Positions 46,707 through 55,829 of a stretch of 64,000 bases of DNA are shown one piece after another. The position numbers were made by a program, and so were the translations under genes. Under the pieces are notes generated by a model that searched no databases, was not told the origin of the DNA, and worked only from the letters and a program-made list of their open reading frames with translations. The DNA lies in NCBI GenBank assembly GCA_963702835.1, contig OY969762.1, positions 186,001 through 250,000 on the forward strand, written 5' to 3'. Each line of letters begins with the position of its first letter. The first letter of the stretch is position 1. This stretch comes from JAFGAV01 sp041479055. GTDB lineage: Bacteria > Acidobacteriota > Aminicenantia > Aminicenantales > JAFGAV01.

Positions 46707-47843
46707 ATGAAATCCTGCCGATGGAAAAACTTGGCTCTGATAGTTGCGCTAGCGGCCGGGCTGTTGTCCTCCGGCCTTCCGGTTTTTCCTTGTTCGACCT
46801 TCTTGCTCCGCAGCGGCGGCATCCTTCTGGTCGGCCATAATTTGGACGAACAGGATCATATCCCCGGGCTGGTTTTCATCAACAAGCGGAATGTGGCCAA
46901 GACCGGCCTGTCCTGGGCCTGGCTTCTTTCCGGAAAGACGGACAGCACCCCGCCCCTGGCTTGGACGTCCAAGTACGCTTCCTTGACTTTCAACCCCTAC
47001 GGCCGCGAATTTCCAGATGACGGCCTGAACGAAGCCGGCCTGTTCATCGGCGAGATGACCCTGAGGGAAACCCGGTATCCCTTTGACCCGGCCAAACCCA
47101 GGCTTTTCATGTCCCTGTGGATGCAGCACCTGCTCGACACCTGCCGGACCGTGGAGCAGGTGGTCGAAAGCGCCTCGGCGCTCAACATCGACGGCTGGGG
47201 ATGGCATTTCTTCGCCGCCGACCGGTCGGGTCAGGCGGCCTCGGTCGAATTCGTGGCGGGGAAGCTTGTCGTCCACCGGGGCGACACGCTTCCCGTCCCG
47301 GTCCTGGGCAACAGCCTGTATGAAGAAGAAATGGCCCGCCTGGCCGAGTACAGCGGGTTCGGGGGAGACAAGCCCATCTCCATGGAGGATATGAGCGCAC
47401 CCCGCTTTGTCCAGGCCGCCCTCATGCTCCGGGCCTATAGGCCGGCCCTCAAGCCGCCGGTGGACTACTGTTTCGACATCCTTCGGCAGATGGGCCGGGG
47501 GACGACACGCTGGTCCTTGGTCTGCGACCTTAAAAGCGTGAGAGCTTTTTTCCGGACGGATAAAGCCGGGGGCATCAAATCGGTCAGGCTCGGGGATTTC
47601 GACCTGGGTTGCGACCAGCCGGCCCGATTCCTGGACATCCACGCCGGCCTGGCGGGAGACGTCCGCCGGGAATTCGGCCAATACTCCCGGGAGGCCAACC
47701 GGACTCATGTCCGGCAAGCCTGGGAGGCGATGCTGAAGATCTCCCCCGGCTTTGAATTGCTCTTGAGGATGAACAAGAGCACCCGGGATGAAGCGGTGGA
47801 GCGTTTCGCCTCCTATCCGGAAGAGACGCGATGCCGGAAGTAG
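46707..47843 (+). CDS. Exported Ntn-type linear amide hydrolase
   Basis: 378 aa of the choloylglycine hydrolase / penicillin V acylase family. A signal peptide (ALIVALAAGLLSSGLPVFPC) ends at a Cys that begins the mature enzyme: C-STFLL with the partner GHNLDEQD (Arg replaced by His in the usual GxNxD motif), DDGLNEAGL and WGWHFFAADRSG. Cleavage before Cys would create the N-terminal nucleophile, as in related periplasmic acylases. Substrate unknown; possible N-acyl amide or quorum-signal hydrolysis. Confidence 0.85.
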   Translation: MKSCRWKNLALIVALAAGLLSSGLPVFPCSTFLLRSGGILLVGHNLDEQDHIPGLVFINKRNVAKTGLSWAWLLSGKTDSTPPLAWTSKYASLTFNPYGREFPDDGLNEAGLFIGEMTLRETRYPFDPAKPRLFMSLWMQHLLDTCRTVEQVVESASALNIDGWGWHFFAADRSGQAASVEFVAGKLVVHRGDTLPVPVLGNSLYEEEMARLAEYSGFGGDKPISMEDMSAPRFVQAALMLRAYRPALKPPVDYCFDILRQMGRGTTRWSLVCDLKSVRAFFRTDKAGGIKSVRLGDFDLGCDQPARFLDIHAGLAGDVRREFGQYSREANRTHVRQAWEAMLKISPGFELLLRMNKSTRDEAVERFASYPEETRCRK

Positions 47844-47887
47844 GCCGGTTTGACATTCCCGGCCCCGCCTTTTTATAATCCAGCCTA

Positions 47888-49015
47888 ATGCTGCCTAAGA
47901 AGATCGCCCTAGTCCACGACTGGCTGACCGGACAGCGGGGCGGGGAAAAGGTGCTGGAGGTCCTGGCCGAGCTCTTCCCCGAAGCGCCCATTTACACCCT
48001 GTTCCATGTGCGCGGCAGCCAGATTCCCGACATTGAAAAGAAGGACATCCGCACCAGTTTTCTTCAGCGGCTGCCATGGGCCAAGCGAAAATACCGCTCT
48101 TACCTGCCCCTCTTTCCCCTGGCCGTGGAGCTTTTCGACCTCCAGGATTTCGACCTGGTCATTTCCAGCTCGCACTGCGCGGCCAAGGGCATCATCCCCC
48201 GGCCGGACGCCCTGCACCTCAGCTACATTCACTCGCCCATGCGCTATGCCTGGAACCAGTATTTCGCCTACTTTTCCCCCCGCCGGCTGGGGCCGTTTTC
48301 CCGATGGTTCATCCCGCCCCTCATCCATGCCCTCCGCGTCTGGGACGTGGCCTCCTCGGCCCGCACCGATATCTTTGTGGCCAACTCCAGGAACGTCGCC
48401 CGGCGCATCGAAAAGTACTACCGCCGCAAGGCGGAGGTCATCCCGCCTCCGGTGGATACGGATTTTTTCCGGCCGGAAAAAGAGCCTGGAATATCCGCTG
48501 GGGGCTCTTATTTTCTTATCGTTTCCGCCCTGGTGCCCTACAAAATGATCGACCTGGCGGTGGAAGTTTTCAACCGCCTCGGGCAGGAGCTGTGGATCGT
48601 CGGCGGGGGGCCTGAGTACCGGAAGCTGCGCCGCGCGGCCAAATCGAATATCCGTTTTCTGGGCAACCTCCCGGCCGAGGACCTGCGGCAGGCCTACCGG
48701 GGCGCCCGCGCCCTCCTCCAGCCCTGGGAGGAGGATTTCGGGATCGCCAGCCTGGAAGCCCAGGCCTGCGGTCTTCCCGTCATCGCCTACAGCCGGGGCG
48801 GCGCCCGGGAGACCGTCCTGCCCGGGAAGACGGGCCTGCTGTTTGATGACCTGAGCGCCGCCGGCCTTTCGGCCGCCCTTGACAATTTCCAGGGGCTCGC
48901 CTTTAATAAAAGCACCGCCCGTAAAAACGCCATGAGATTCTCCCGGCCGCTTTTCAAGAAGAAAATCTCCGGATTCATCCGCCGGGCCTGGTCCGAGTTC
49001 GAGAGGCTGCGGTGA
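47888..49015 (+). CDS. GT4 glycosyltransferase (WbaZ-like)
   Basis: 375 aa. Motifs HDWLTGQRGGEKVLEVLAEL at the N-terminus, YIHSPMRYAWNQY, then donor site EEDFGIASLEAQACGLPVIA with the two Glu. Such proteins are usual mannosyltransferases of O-antigen or EPS clusters. Overlaps the next gene by 4 bp (GTGA). Confidence 0.92.
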   Translation: MLPKKIALVHDWLTGQRGGEKVLEVLAELFPEAPIYTLFHVRGSQIPDIEKKDIRTSFLQRLPWAKRKYRSYLPLFPLAVELFDLQDFDLVISSSHCAAKGIIPRPDALHLSYIHSPMRYAWNQYFAYFSPRRLGPFSRWFIPPLIHALRVWDVASSARTDIFVANSRNVARRIEKYYRRKAEVIPPPVDTDFFRPEKEPGISAGGSYFLIVSALVPYKMIDLAVEVFNRLGQELWIVGGGPEYRKLRRAAKSNIRFLGNLPAEDLRQAYRGARALLQPWEEDFGIASLEAQACGLPVIAYSRGGARETVLPGKTGLLFDDLSAAGLSAALDNFQGLAFNKSTARKNAMRFSRPLFKKKISGFIRRAWSEFERLR

Positions 49016-50463
49016 TCACCCGGAAACGGGTCCGGCTCATCGGGCTGTTCCTGCTCAGCGATGTCCTGGGCGTCCTGGCCGCTTATTTCTACTCCTACGC
49101 CTTCCGCTTCTTCGCCTATATCATCCCCGTGGACCCGGTCAAGGGTGTTCCGCCCCTGGACTCTTATGCCGTTTTCTTGCCCCTTTTCCTGGGCCTCCAC
49201 ATCCTGATTTTTTATTTTCAGGGGTTCTACCGCAGCCGGCTGCGGCGGACCAAGATCGACGATTTTCTCCTCATCACCCTCAACGCCGGCCTGACCATCC
49301 TCCTGGTCCAGGCCATCCTGAACTACCTGTACGCTTACAGCACGGGCCCCTCGCCGCTCTTCCGCCTGACCTTCAAGCTGTCCCACGGTTTCCTGGCGGT
49401 GTACTTCGTGGCGGTCATCCTGCTCATTTCCTTCCTGCGCAACCAAATTTATTTTTTCATGAAGCGGCGCTATGCCAGAGGGCTCAACTTGCAGAACGTC
49501 CTCATCGTCGGCGCCGGGGAGATGGGCCGGACGGTGGCCCAGAAAATCGTCCAGTTCAAGGACCTGGGGTTTGTGCTTAAGGGTTTTTTGGACAACGAGC
49601 ATAAGACGGGCGATACCATAGACATCGACGGCGGCATCAAGGTCTTGGGGCCGGTCGAGTCGCTCGGTTCGGTCCTGGAAGGGGGCGACATCCAAGAGTT
49701 GTACGTGGCCCTGGACCTGAGCAATTATGCCCAAATTTTAGAAACGCTCAAGATCGTCCACAAGTACGCCGTGCGGGTGCGTCTCATCCCCGACCTCTTC
49801 CAGCTCTTGACCCTCAAGTCCAATATCCAGGACTTGGGCGGCATCCCGGTCATATCCTTGGACGAGGTGTCCCTGCGCGGGGGAAAGCTGGCAGTCAAGC
49901 GACTGATGGACCTGCTGTCCTCGACCATTCTCCTGGTCCTGCTCTCGCCCCTGTTCCTGGCGGTGGGGATCATCATCAAGCTGACTTCCCGCGGGCCGGT
50001 CTTTTATAAGCAGGAACGGGTGGGGCTGGACGGCAAAGAATTCGAGGTCATCAAGCTCCGGACCATGCTCTGCGACGCGGAGAAGAACAGCGGGCCGGTG
50101 ATGTGCTGTCCCGGCGATGCGCGGATCACCCGCTTCGGCCGCTTTCTCCGCAAGTTCAGCATCGACGAGTTCCCCCAGCTGGTCAACGTGTTCCGCGGTC
50201 AGATGAGCCTCATCGGCCCCCGGCCGGAGAGGCCCTTCTTCGTCAAGGATTTCCGGGAGAAGATCCCCAAGTACATGCTCCGCCACCGGGTGAAGTGCGG
50301 GATCACCGGCTGGGCCCAGGTCCACGGCCTGCGCCAGGACACCTCCATCGAGAAGCGGCTGGAATACGATTTCTATTACATTCAGAACTGGTCGCTAGCC
50401 CTGGAGCTCAAAATCCTGTGGATGACCCTGCGCAAGGGGTTCATCGACAAGAGCGTCAAGTAG
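49012..50463 (+). CDS. Polyprenyl glycosylphosphotransferase (WbaP/WcaJ type)
   Basis: 483 aa from GTG 49012. Four N-terminal membrane helices (within about 1-145), a CoA-binding-like Rossmann part (VLIVGAGEMGRTVAQ), a fifth membrane segment (LSSTILLVLLSPLFLAVGIII) and the catalytic PGT domain with SRGPVFYKQERVGLDGK, KLRTM, the RKFSIDEFPQLVNVF and LIGPRPERP. It loads the first sugar phosphate on undecaprenyl phosphate, starting the polysaccharide made by the nearby transferases. Confidence 0.95.
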   Translation: MITRKRVRLIGLFLLSDVLGVLAAYFYSYAFRFFAYIIPVDPVKGVPPLDSYAVFLPLFLGLHILIFYFQGFYRSRLRRTKIDDFLLITLNAGLTILLVQAILNYLYAYSTGPSPLFRLTFKLSHGFLAVYFVAVILLISFLRNQIYFFMKRRYARGLNLQNVLIVGAGEMGRTVAQKIVQFKDLGFVLKGFLDNEHKTGDTIDIDGGIKVLGPVESLGSVLEGGDIQELYVALDLSNYAQILETLKIVHKYAVRVRLIPDLFQLLTLKSNIQDLGGIPVISLDEVSLRGGKLAVKRLMDLLSSTILLVLLSPLFLAVGIIIKLTSRGPVFYKQERVGLDGKEFEVIKLRTMLCDAEKNSGPVMCCPGDARITRFGRFLRKFSIDEFPQLVNVFRGQMSLIGPRPERPFFVKDFREKIPKYMLRHRVKCGITGWAQVHGLRQDTSIEKRLEYDFYYIQNWSLALELKILWMTLRKGFIDKSVK

Positions 50464-50486
50464 GCCGCCACCCCCGGCCGGCCGGG

Positions 50487-51098
50487 CTAAGCTTTCTTTT
50501 TCTGGCGGCTAAGCCTTCCCAAGAAATCCCTCCAGAAATAATGTCCGCCCGAGATCAGAGTGGCGGCGAAGGTCAAAATGTACAGGACCGCCAGAAAGGC
50601 CGCCGGCCGGATGCCCAGGGCGTTGAAAAAGAGAACCAGGGTCAGGCAGCTCATCTGCAGGACCGTGCTGATTTTGCCCCATAGAGAAGGCCGGAAGCTC
50701 TTTTTGGAGGCCAGCCGCCGCAGGGCGAGCGCCCCGACGGCGATGGCCACGTCCCGGCCGATGACCAGAATGACCAGCGCCGGGGGCAGGGCGTTGGGCG
50801 CGCTGATGGCGGGCAAGGCACAGGCCACACAGGCGGCCGTCATGAGGAGCTTGTCCGCGGCCGGGTCGAGAGTCGCTCCCAGGGCCGACCTCTGACTCAG
50901 GGATCGGGCGGCCAGGCCGTCGAGGAAGTCGGTCAGGCTGGCCGCCGCGAACAGGATCAGGGCGGCCAAGGGCCGCCGGCCGATCATGGCCCACAGGAAG
51001 AAGGGGGTGAGCAGGATGCGCAGCAGGCTCAGGACGTTGGGCAAGGTCCACGGCCCGTCCCGTCCCGGCCTGCCGGCGGTGGGGGAGGGGGCGGCCAT
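50487..51098 (-). CDS. CDP-alcohol phosphatidyltransferase (PgsA-like)
   Basis: 203 aa membrane enzyme of phospholipid synthesis. The family signature DGxxARx8Gx3Dx3D is complete in DGLAARSLSQRSALGATLDP followed by AAD (about residues 60-82). Probably makes phosphatidylglycerol phosphate. It converges with the polysaccharide genes. Gap of 15 bp to the upstream TPR-SLH gene. Confidence 0.9.
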   Translation of the reverse strand: MAAPSPTAGRPGRDGPWTLPNVLSLLRILLTPFFLWAMIGRRPLAALILFAAASLTDFLDGLAARSLSQRSALGATLDPAADKLLMTAACVACALPAISAPNALPPALVILVIGRDVAIAVGALALRRLASKKSFRPSLWGKISTVLQMSCLTLVLFFNALGIRPAAFLAVLYILTFAATLISGGHYFWRDFLGRLSRQKKKA

Positions 51099-51113
51099 GA
51101 CGGACAGTCGGCC

Positions 51114-52433
51114 TTATTTCAACAAGGCCGCCATCAAATCAAAGATCTTGATGGCTTCTTGTCCGGAGACCCCTTGCTCAGGCCGGAAAGACTTGTTCGG
51201 CCCGAGCTCCATGAGCTCGAGCGAGACGACGTCGGCGATGGTCTGGTAGAAAACGTTGTCGGCCGAGACGTCGCTGATGTGGATCATCTGAGTCGGGTAC
51301 TGGCGGATGAACCGGGCGCCTTTCCGGCTCAGAACTTCAACCAGCTTCATCACCACTTCGGCCATTTTGGCCCGGGTCATGGCCCGTTGGGGCTCGAAGG
51401 TGTGATTGGGATAGACCTCCATCAACCCCAGGGAAGCGGCTTTGAGAATGAAATTGGAGGCCCAGGAGGTGGCGGTGTCGATGATGACCGGCGGCTTCTC
51501 CGAGGTTTCTTCGAGGTAATCCTTGAGCTTGACCCCGATGAGGGCGGCCGTTTCTTCGCGACTGACGGCGGCCGAGGAGGGGATCATATCGTACTGGCTG
51601 GGCAGCTCGAATATGCCCAGGCGATTCTTCAGGTTTTCCATCCGGCTCTTGTAGTCCTTGTTGCGGGGGTCGAGCTCGGCCAGTTTCTCATAGGCCTCCA
51701 GGCTGCGTCCCCACTGTCCGGATTGGTAGGCCAGGTCGCCGTACTCCTCCAGCACGGTCTTGTTCTTGGGGTCTATGGCCGAAGCCGCCTTGAGATGGAT
51801 GAGGACATTCTCCGCCTGGTTCTCTTTTTTATAAATGCGGATCAGGTTCAGGTGGGCTTCCAGGGAGTTGGGCGAAAAGTGGAGCGCCTTGTTGAATGCC
51901 GTCTTGCTCGGCTCCACCTGGCCCTGCTCGTAGAGGGCCACTCCTTCCCGAACCAGGGTTTCGGTCTGCCGCTGGCGGATGGCTTCGCTCTGCTCGATGA
52001 CCCAGGCGTTCTCCGGGTCGGCCTTCAGGACTTCCATGTATTCATTGAAAGCCAACTCCTCCTGGCCCGTCTTCTGAAAGACCTGGGCCAGGCCGAGGTG
52101 ACTGATGCTCATATCCGGATACTTCTGCAGGGATTCCTGGAAATAGTTTTCCGCCGTCGAATACTGATCCTGGAGGAAGGCGACATAGCCCAGCCCGGCG
52201 GTGGTGAAGGGGCTGGCCGGGCCGAGCCGGAGGAATAACCTCTCGGCGCCCTTGGCGTCCCCCTGTTTGACCCGAGCCCAGGCTTCCTCAAGCATGATCC
52301 GTTGTTCAAGGGTCAGCTCGGTCACCAGGCGGGGCGGCAGGCTTTCCATATGGAAGGAAGGGGCTTTGAACGAGGTGAGGCAGGCCCAGCCGGCGGCCAA
52401 AACCAGACCCAAAGCAGCGATTTTTTTCAGCAT
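51114..52433 (-). CDS. Lipoprotein-like TPR protein with SLH domains
   Basis: 439 aa. Signal peptide with WACLTSF (possible lipobox at Cys 18); at least six TPR repeats between about 45 and 265; then two S-layer-homology-like segments (FILKAASLGLMEVYPNHTF and IADVVSLELMELGPNKSFRP). Likely an envelope-anchored scaffold. Its start overlaps the hflX stop by 7 bp. Confidence 0.82.
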   Translation of the reverse strand: MLKKIAALGLVLAAGWACLTSFKAPSFHMESLPPRLVTELTLEQRIMLEEAWARVKQGDAKGAERLFLRLGPASPFTTAGLGYVAFLQDQYSTAENYFQESLQKYPDMSISHLGLAQVFQKTGQEELAFNEYMEVLKADPENAWVIEQSEAIRQRQTETLVREGVALYEQGQVEPSKTAFNKALHFSPNSLEAHLNLIRIYKKENQAENVLIHLKAASAIDPKNKTVLEEYGDLAYQSGQWGRSLEAYEKLAELDPRNKDYKSRMENLKNRLGIFELPSQYDMIPSSAAVSREETAALIGVKLKDYLEETSEKPPVIIDTATSWASNFILKAASLGLMEVYPNHTFEPQRAMTRAKMAEVVMKLVEVLSRKGARFIRQYPTQMIHISDVSADNVFYQTIADVVSLELMELGPNKSFRPEQGVSGQEAIKIFDLMAALLK

Positions 52434-53692
52434 GGCTCTTCTCCTTCAGCAGAGTCGGAAAGGAAGCTCCGGGCAAACTCCGGCCTGGCCACCAGGGTCA
52501 GGTCCACATATTCCGCGTCTTCATTGGCTTTGAGGATGACGCCTTGGCCGGCCAGCCGGTCGAGCAGGGCTTTTTGGCCGCGGGGCACTCGCAGATGATA
52601 CAGCTGCAAGTCCCGGAAAAGCGTTTCCCGCAGCATCCTCTTCAGCTCCTCCTGGCCTTCTCCGGTCTTGGCCGAAAGATACACCCGGCGCTCTCCGGCG
52701 GCCCGCCCGTTGAGGGCCAGGAGTTCGTCCTTGTTGGGCAGAAGGTCGATCTTGTTGTAAACGCGGAAGAGGGGAATGTCGGCGGCCCCGATCTGGGCCA
52801 GGATGCGCTCCACGGCCTCGGCCTGCTCGTCGGCCCGGGCCGAGGTCAGGTCGATGATGTGGCAGACGCAGTCCGCCTCCCGGATCTCCTCCAGGGTGGC
52901 CTGGAAGGAGGTGATGAGCTCCACGGGCAGCTTGCGGATGAAACCGACCGTATCGCTCAGGAGGAAGTAGAGGCCGTCGGAAAAATAAACCCGGCGCAGG
53001 ACGGGGTCCAGGGTGGCGAAAAGCATGGCCGAGGTGAAGACGTGCTCCCGGGTCAGCGTGTTGAACAGGGTGGACTTGCCGGCGCTGGTGTAGCCGACCA
53101 GGGAGACCACCGGCACGGGCGAGCGTTTGCGGCTCATCCTCTGGTTGGCCCGCCGGAGCTGGAGGCCCTTGATCTCCCGCTTGATTTTGGCGATTCGGTC
53201 CTGGATGCGGCGCCGGTCTTCCTCCAGCTTTTTTTCGCCGGGGCCCCGGGTCCCGATCCCGCCGCCCAGCCTGGAGAGGGCCTTACCCCGCCCCACCAGA
53301 CGCGGCAGGAGGTAGCTCAACTGGGCCAGCTCGACCTGGAGCTTGCCCTCGTTGCTGCGGGCCCGCTGGGCGAAGATGTCCAGGATGAGCTGGGTCCGGT
53401 CGATGACTTTAAGCTCGAGGCTTTCCTCCAGGCTGCGCTGCTGAACCGGGGTCAGGTTGTGGTCGAAGATGATCAAATCGGCCCGGAGGCCCTCGGCCAT
53501 CCGGGCCAGCTCCTCGACCTTGCCCTTGCCGACGAAATACCGGGGGCTGGCCTTGGGCCGGGACTGGCTGGTCCGCAGGACGACTTCCGCCCCGGCGGCC
53601 CGGGCCAGGCCGGCCAGCTCCTCGAGAGAGTCTTCGGCCTCGGCTTTTTCCCGGGCCGAAGTGGACAGGTTGACCAGGATGGTGCGTTCCAT
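52427..53692 (-). CDS. hflX: GTPase HflX (ribosome rescue)
   Basis: 421 aa from the ATG at 53692; an in-frame ATG at 53716 overlaps miaA. N-terminal HflX domain with KASPRYFVGKGKVEEL, FDHNLTPVQQRSLEE, GIGTRGPGE; G1 GYTSAGKSTLFNTL, G3 SDTVGFIRKLP, G4 YNKIDLLP. It binds the 50S subunit and splits stalled ribosomes in the family. The miaA-hflX order is widespread. Confidence 0.96.
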   Translation of the reverse strand: MERTILVNLSTSAREKAEAEDSLEELAGLARAAGAEVVLRTSQSRPKASPRYFVGKGKVEELARMAEGLRADLIIFDHNLTPVQQRSLEESLELKVIDRTQLILDIFAQRARSNEGKLQVELAQLSYLLPRLVGRGKALSRLGGGIGTRGPGEKKLEEDRRRIQDRIAKIKREIKGLQLRRANQRMSRKRSPVPVVSLVGYTSAGKSTLFNTLTREHVFTSAMLFATLDPVLRRVYFSDGLYFLLSDTVGFIRKLPVELITSFQATLEEIREADCVCHIIDLTSARADEQAEAVERILAQIGAADIPLFRVYNKIDLLPNKDELLALNGRAAGERRVYLSAKTGEGQEELKRMLRETLFRDLQLYHLRVPRGQKALLDRLAGQGVILKANEDAEYVDLTLVARPEFARSFLSDSAEGEEPC

Positions 53693-53696
53693 GGAG

Positions 53697-54617
53697 CTAC
53701 AGGTGGTCCCGGACATAGCCGGCCGCCGCCCGGCCTTCTCCGGCCTCGAACCAGACGATGCCCATCATCTTCCGGAACCAGGTCATCTGGCGCTTGGCGT
53801 ATTGGCGGGTGTCCTGCTTGGTCAGGGCCACTGCCTGCGCCAGGGAAATCTCGTTATTAAGGTATCGCCGAACGTGCCGGTAGCCTAAAGCCTGGAAAGG
53901 GGGAGCATCCGGAGAAACATTCCGGGCCAGGAGGTCCCGCACTTCCGCGACGAACCCTTGTTCGAACATTCTGTCCACCCTGTCCTCGATCCTCTTGACT
54001 AGTTCTTTTCTATCCAATTTTAAACCAATTTTGATAATCTGAACATCCTTGAGAGAGGGCTCGGTCCGGCTGAAGTGGGCCGACAGAGGAACCTGGGTCA
54101 GATAAAACACCTCCAGGGCGCGGATGATCCGCACCTTATCCCGCGGGCCGACCTTCCGGGCATAGGCCGGGTCCGTCTCTTCCAGCCGGCGATAGAGGCT
54201 TTCCCAACCCTCGGCCTCGGCCCTTTCCCGCAGCCTGCGCCGCACTTCGGAATCGCGCCCCGGCCCGGGAAACAGACCGTCCAGCAGGGCTTTGAGGTAA
54301 AGCCCGGTGCCGCCGACGACGATGGGCAGCCGGCCCTTGTCCAGGATGGCGGCGATGGCCTCCACCGCCAGCCGCACGAAGTCCGCGGCGTTGAACTGCT
54401 CCTCCGGCTCGATGATGTCCAGCAGATGGTGGGGCACCTTCCGGCGCTCCTGGGCGGACGGTTTGGCCGTTCCTATGTCGAAGCCTCGATAGACCTGCAT
54501 CGAGTCGCCGTTGATGACCTCCCCCGCGAAGCGGAGGGCCAATTCCACGGCCAGGGCGTTCTTGCCCACGCCGGTGGGGCCCAGGAGGATGAGGACGGAT
54601 CTTTGTTTAGAGGGCAA
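53697..54617 (-). CDS. miaA: tRNA dimethylallyltransferase
   Basis: 306 aa. Walker-type GPTGVGKNALAVELA (Asn replaces the usual Thr/Ser after Lys), INGDSMQVYRGFDIGTAKP, HHLLDIIEP, VVGGTGLYLKALLDG and the C-terminal KQDTRQYAKRQMTWFR. It isopentenylates A37 of tRNAs. Its stop lies 4 bp before the hflX start. Confidence 0.96.
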   Translation of the reverse strand: MPSKQRSVLILLGPTGVGKNALAVELALRFAGEVINGDSMQVYRGFDIGTAKPSAQERRKVPHHLLDIIEPEEQFNAADFVRLAVEAIAAILDKGRLPIVVGGTGLYLKALLDGLFPGPGRDSEVRRRLRERAEAEGWESLYRRLEETDPAYARKVGPRDKVRIIRALEVFYLTQVPLSAHFSRTEPSLKDVQIIKIGLKLDRKELVKRIEDRVDRMFEQGFVAEVRDLLARNVSPDAPPFQALGYRHVRRYLNNEISLAQAVALTKQDTRQYAKRQMTWFRKMMGIVWFEAGEGRAAAGYVRDHL

Positions 54618-54702
54618 GTTTCACCAGGAACCAGACGGCCAGCAGGGTCAGGAGGAGGAGCAGGCCCAGGAGCTGTCGCCGGGAGAAGGTCGGCCCTTTC
54701 AT
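54607..54702 (-). CDS. 31-aa single-helix membrane protein
   Basis: ATG at 54702 overlaps the stop of the DUF4388 gene (ATGA), and the stop TAA overlaps the first bases of miaA by 11 bp. The product has a short basic N-terminus (MKGPTFSRRQ) and one hydrophobic helix (LLGLLLLLTLLAVWFLVKLAL). Tight overlap on both sides argues for real, coupled translation. No relative known. Confidence 0.5.
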   Translation of the reverse strand: MKGPTFSRRQLLGLLLLLTLLAVWFLVKLAL

Positions 54703-55787
54703 CGTTCCAGCGCTCGAATGAGGGCGGCCTCATGCTCGTTGCCCAGCGTCCTCTTGACCATCAGGACCAGCGCGGCCAGGATCTCGTCCAGGATCCGGCT
54801 GAGGTTCCGGGCGTCGTCCTCCCGGAAAAGCCCGCTGTGGGCGTGGAGGAACGGCTTGAGCTCGGGGCAGCCGTCGGGGTTAAGGGTGATTCTGGGGAAA
54901 TTCGGGCCGAGCCAGGCGTTGACCTCCTCCAGCCCCTTGTTCATGATGCTGGCGGCCACCGGGCCGACCTCTTTGGAGATGTAGCGAAAAATGACGGCCG
55001 TCTTGTCTCGGAAAGCGGCCAGGATCTTGTCATAATCGACAAAAGAGAAATCCGTGGGCGTCTTGCTCCGGGTTCGGGGCAAAGCCGGGCCGGCCGCCCC
55101 GGTGCAAGCCAGGCTGTAGAGGACTTTATGGGTTTGGTTCTCGACGAGCTGGCTGAGCTCACCGAGTTCCTCCAGGCTTCTTTCCCGAGCCAGGAGGCTC
55201 AGGATGTAGCGCTCGTGCGGCTCGAGCGCGGCCGGGCTGAGGTGGGATGGGTAAAAGGCCTGCCAGGATTCGGCCTCTCGGCCGAGCCACAGGTAGGCCG
55301 CCTCGAGCCTGGTCATGCGGCGGATGGCCTGCAGGACGGCGTCCGGGGTGAAAATCCCGGAAAGAAGCAGGTCGAGATCGAGCGTGGGGGCCGGGGAGAA
55401 ATTGTATCCGCCGTCCGGCCATTCAAACAGCTCGGTCAGGCTTTCCAGGAAGAATAGCTCCATCTCGCGCCACACCAGAGGAGCCGGCAGCCGGCCTGTT
55501 TCGGGGAGGATCTTGAGGATCGTGTCGTCTTTCGATCGGGCCTGCACCTTGCACCGCCGCTGCAGGGCGGGGGTCAGCAGGCCCTGCCGGGTCAGAAACT
55601 TCAGGAACTCGTCCTCATCCAAGGCCTCTTTGGCCAGGGCCAGCAGCCCCTTGTGCAGGAAAAGCCTCCTGGCCTCCTTCCGGCCGTGGAGGACGAGACG
55701 GCCCGTTTTCTTTTGCTCCCAGAGACGATAGAGAACCAGGGGCAGGGGCGTGTCGAGGAGGCTGCCTTGGGCCGGGACTTCATCCAT
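54699..55787 (-). CDS. DUF4388 (PATAN-like) protein
   Basis: 362 aa. The N-terminus matches DUF4388: TPLPLVLYRLWEQKKTGRL, then LHKGLLALAKEA. Middle and C-terminal helical domains include FVDYDKILAAFRDKTAVIFR. DUF4388 proteins occur in signalling and motility regulation. Here the context is tRNA modification and ribosome rescue, so the role is open. Joined to the 31-aa protein by ATGA. Confidence 0.7.
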   Translation of the reverse strand: MDEVPAQGSLLDTPLPLVLYRLWEQKKTGRLVLHGRKEARRLFLHKGLLALAKEALDEDEFLKFLTRQGLLTPALQRRCKVQARSKDDTILKILPETGRLPAPLVWREMELFFLESLTELFEWPDGGYNFSPAPTLDLDLLLSGIFTPDAVLQAIRRMTRLEAAYLWLGREAESWQAFYPSHLSPAALEPHERYILSLLARERSLEELGELSQLVENQTHKVLYSLACTGAAGPALPRTRSKTPTDFSFVDYDKILAAFRDKTAVIFRYISKEVGPVAASIMNKGLEEVNAWLGPNFPRITLNPDGCPELKPFLHAHSGLFREDDARNLSRILDEILAALVLMVKRTLGNEHEAALIRALER

Positions 55788-55829
55788 GCCTTAAATGTAT
55801 TAAGGGCGCGGGCCGCTGTCAATCAAATG

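Noticed and set aside
52544..53860. Long open frame (438 aa) on the plus strand
   Set aside because: It is antisense to hflX and miaA, whose motifs are complete; high GC makes such mirror frames common.
54075..55457. Long open frame (460 aa) on the plus strand
   Set aside because: Antisense to miaA and the DUF4388 gene; no recognisable motif.
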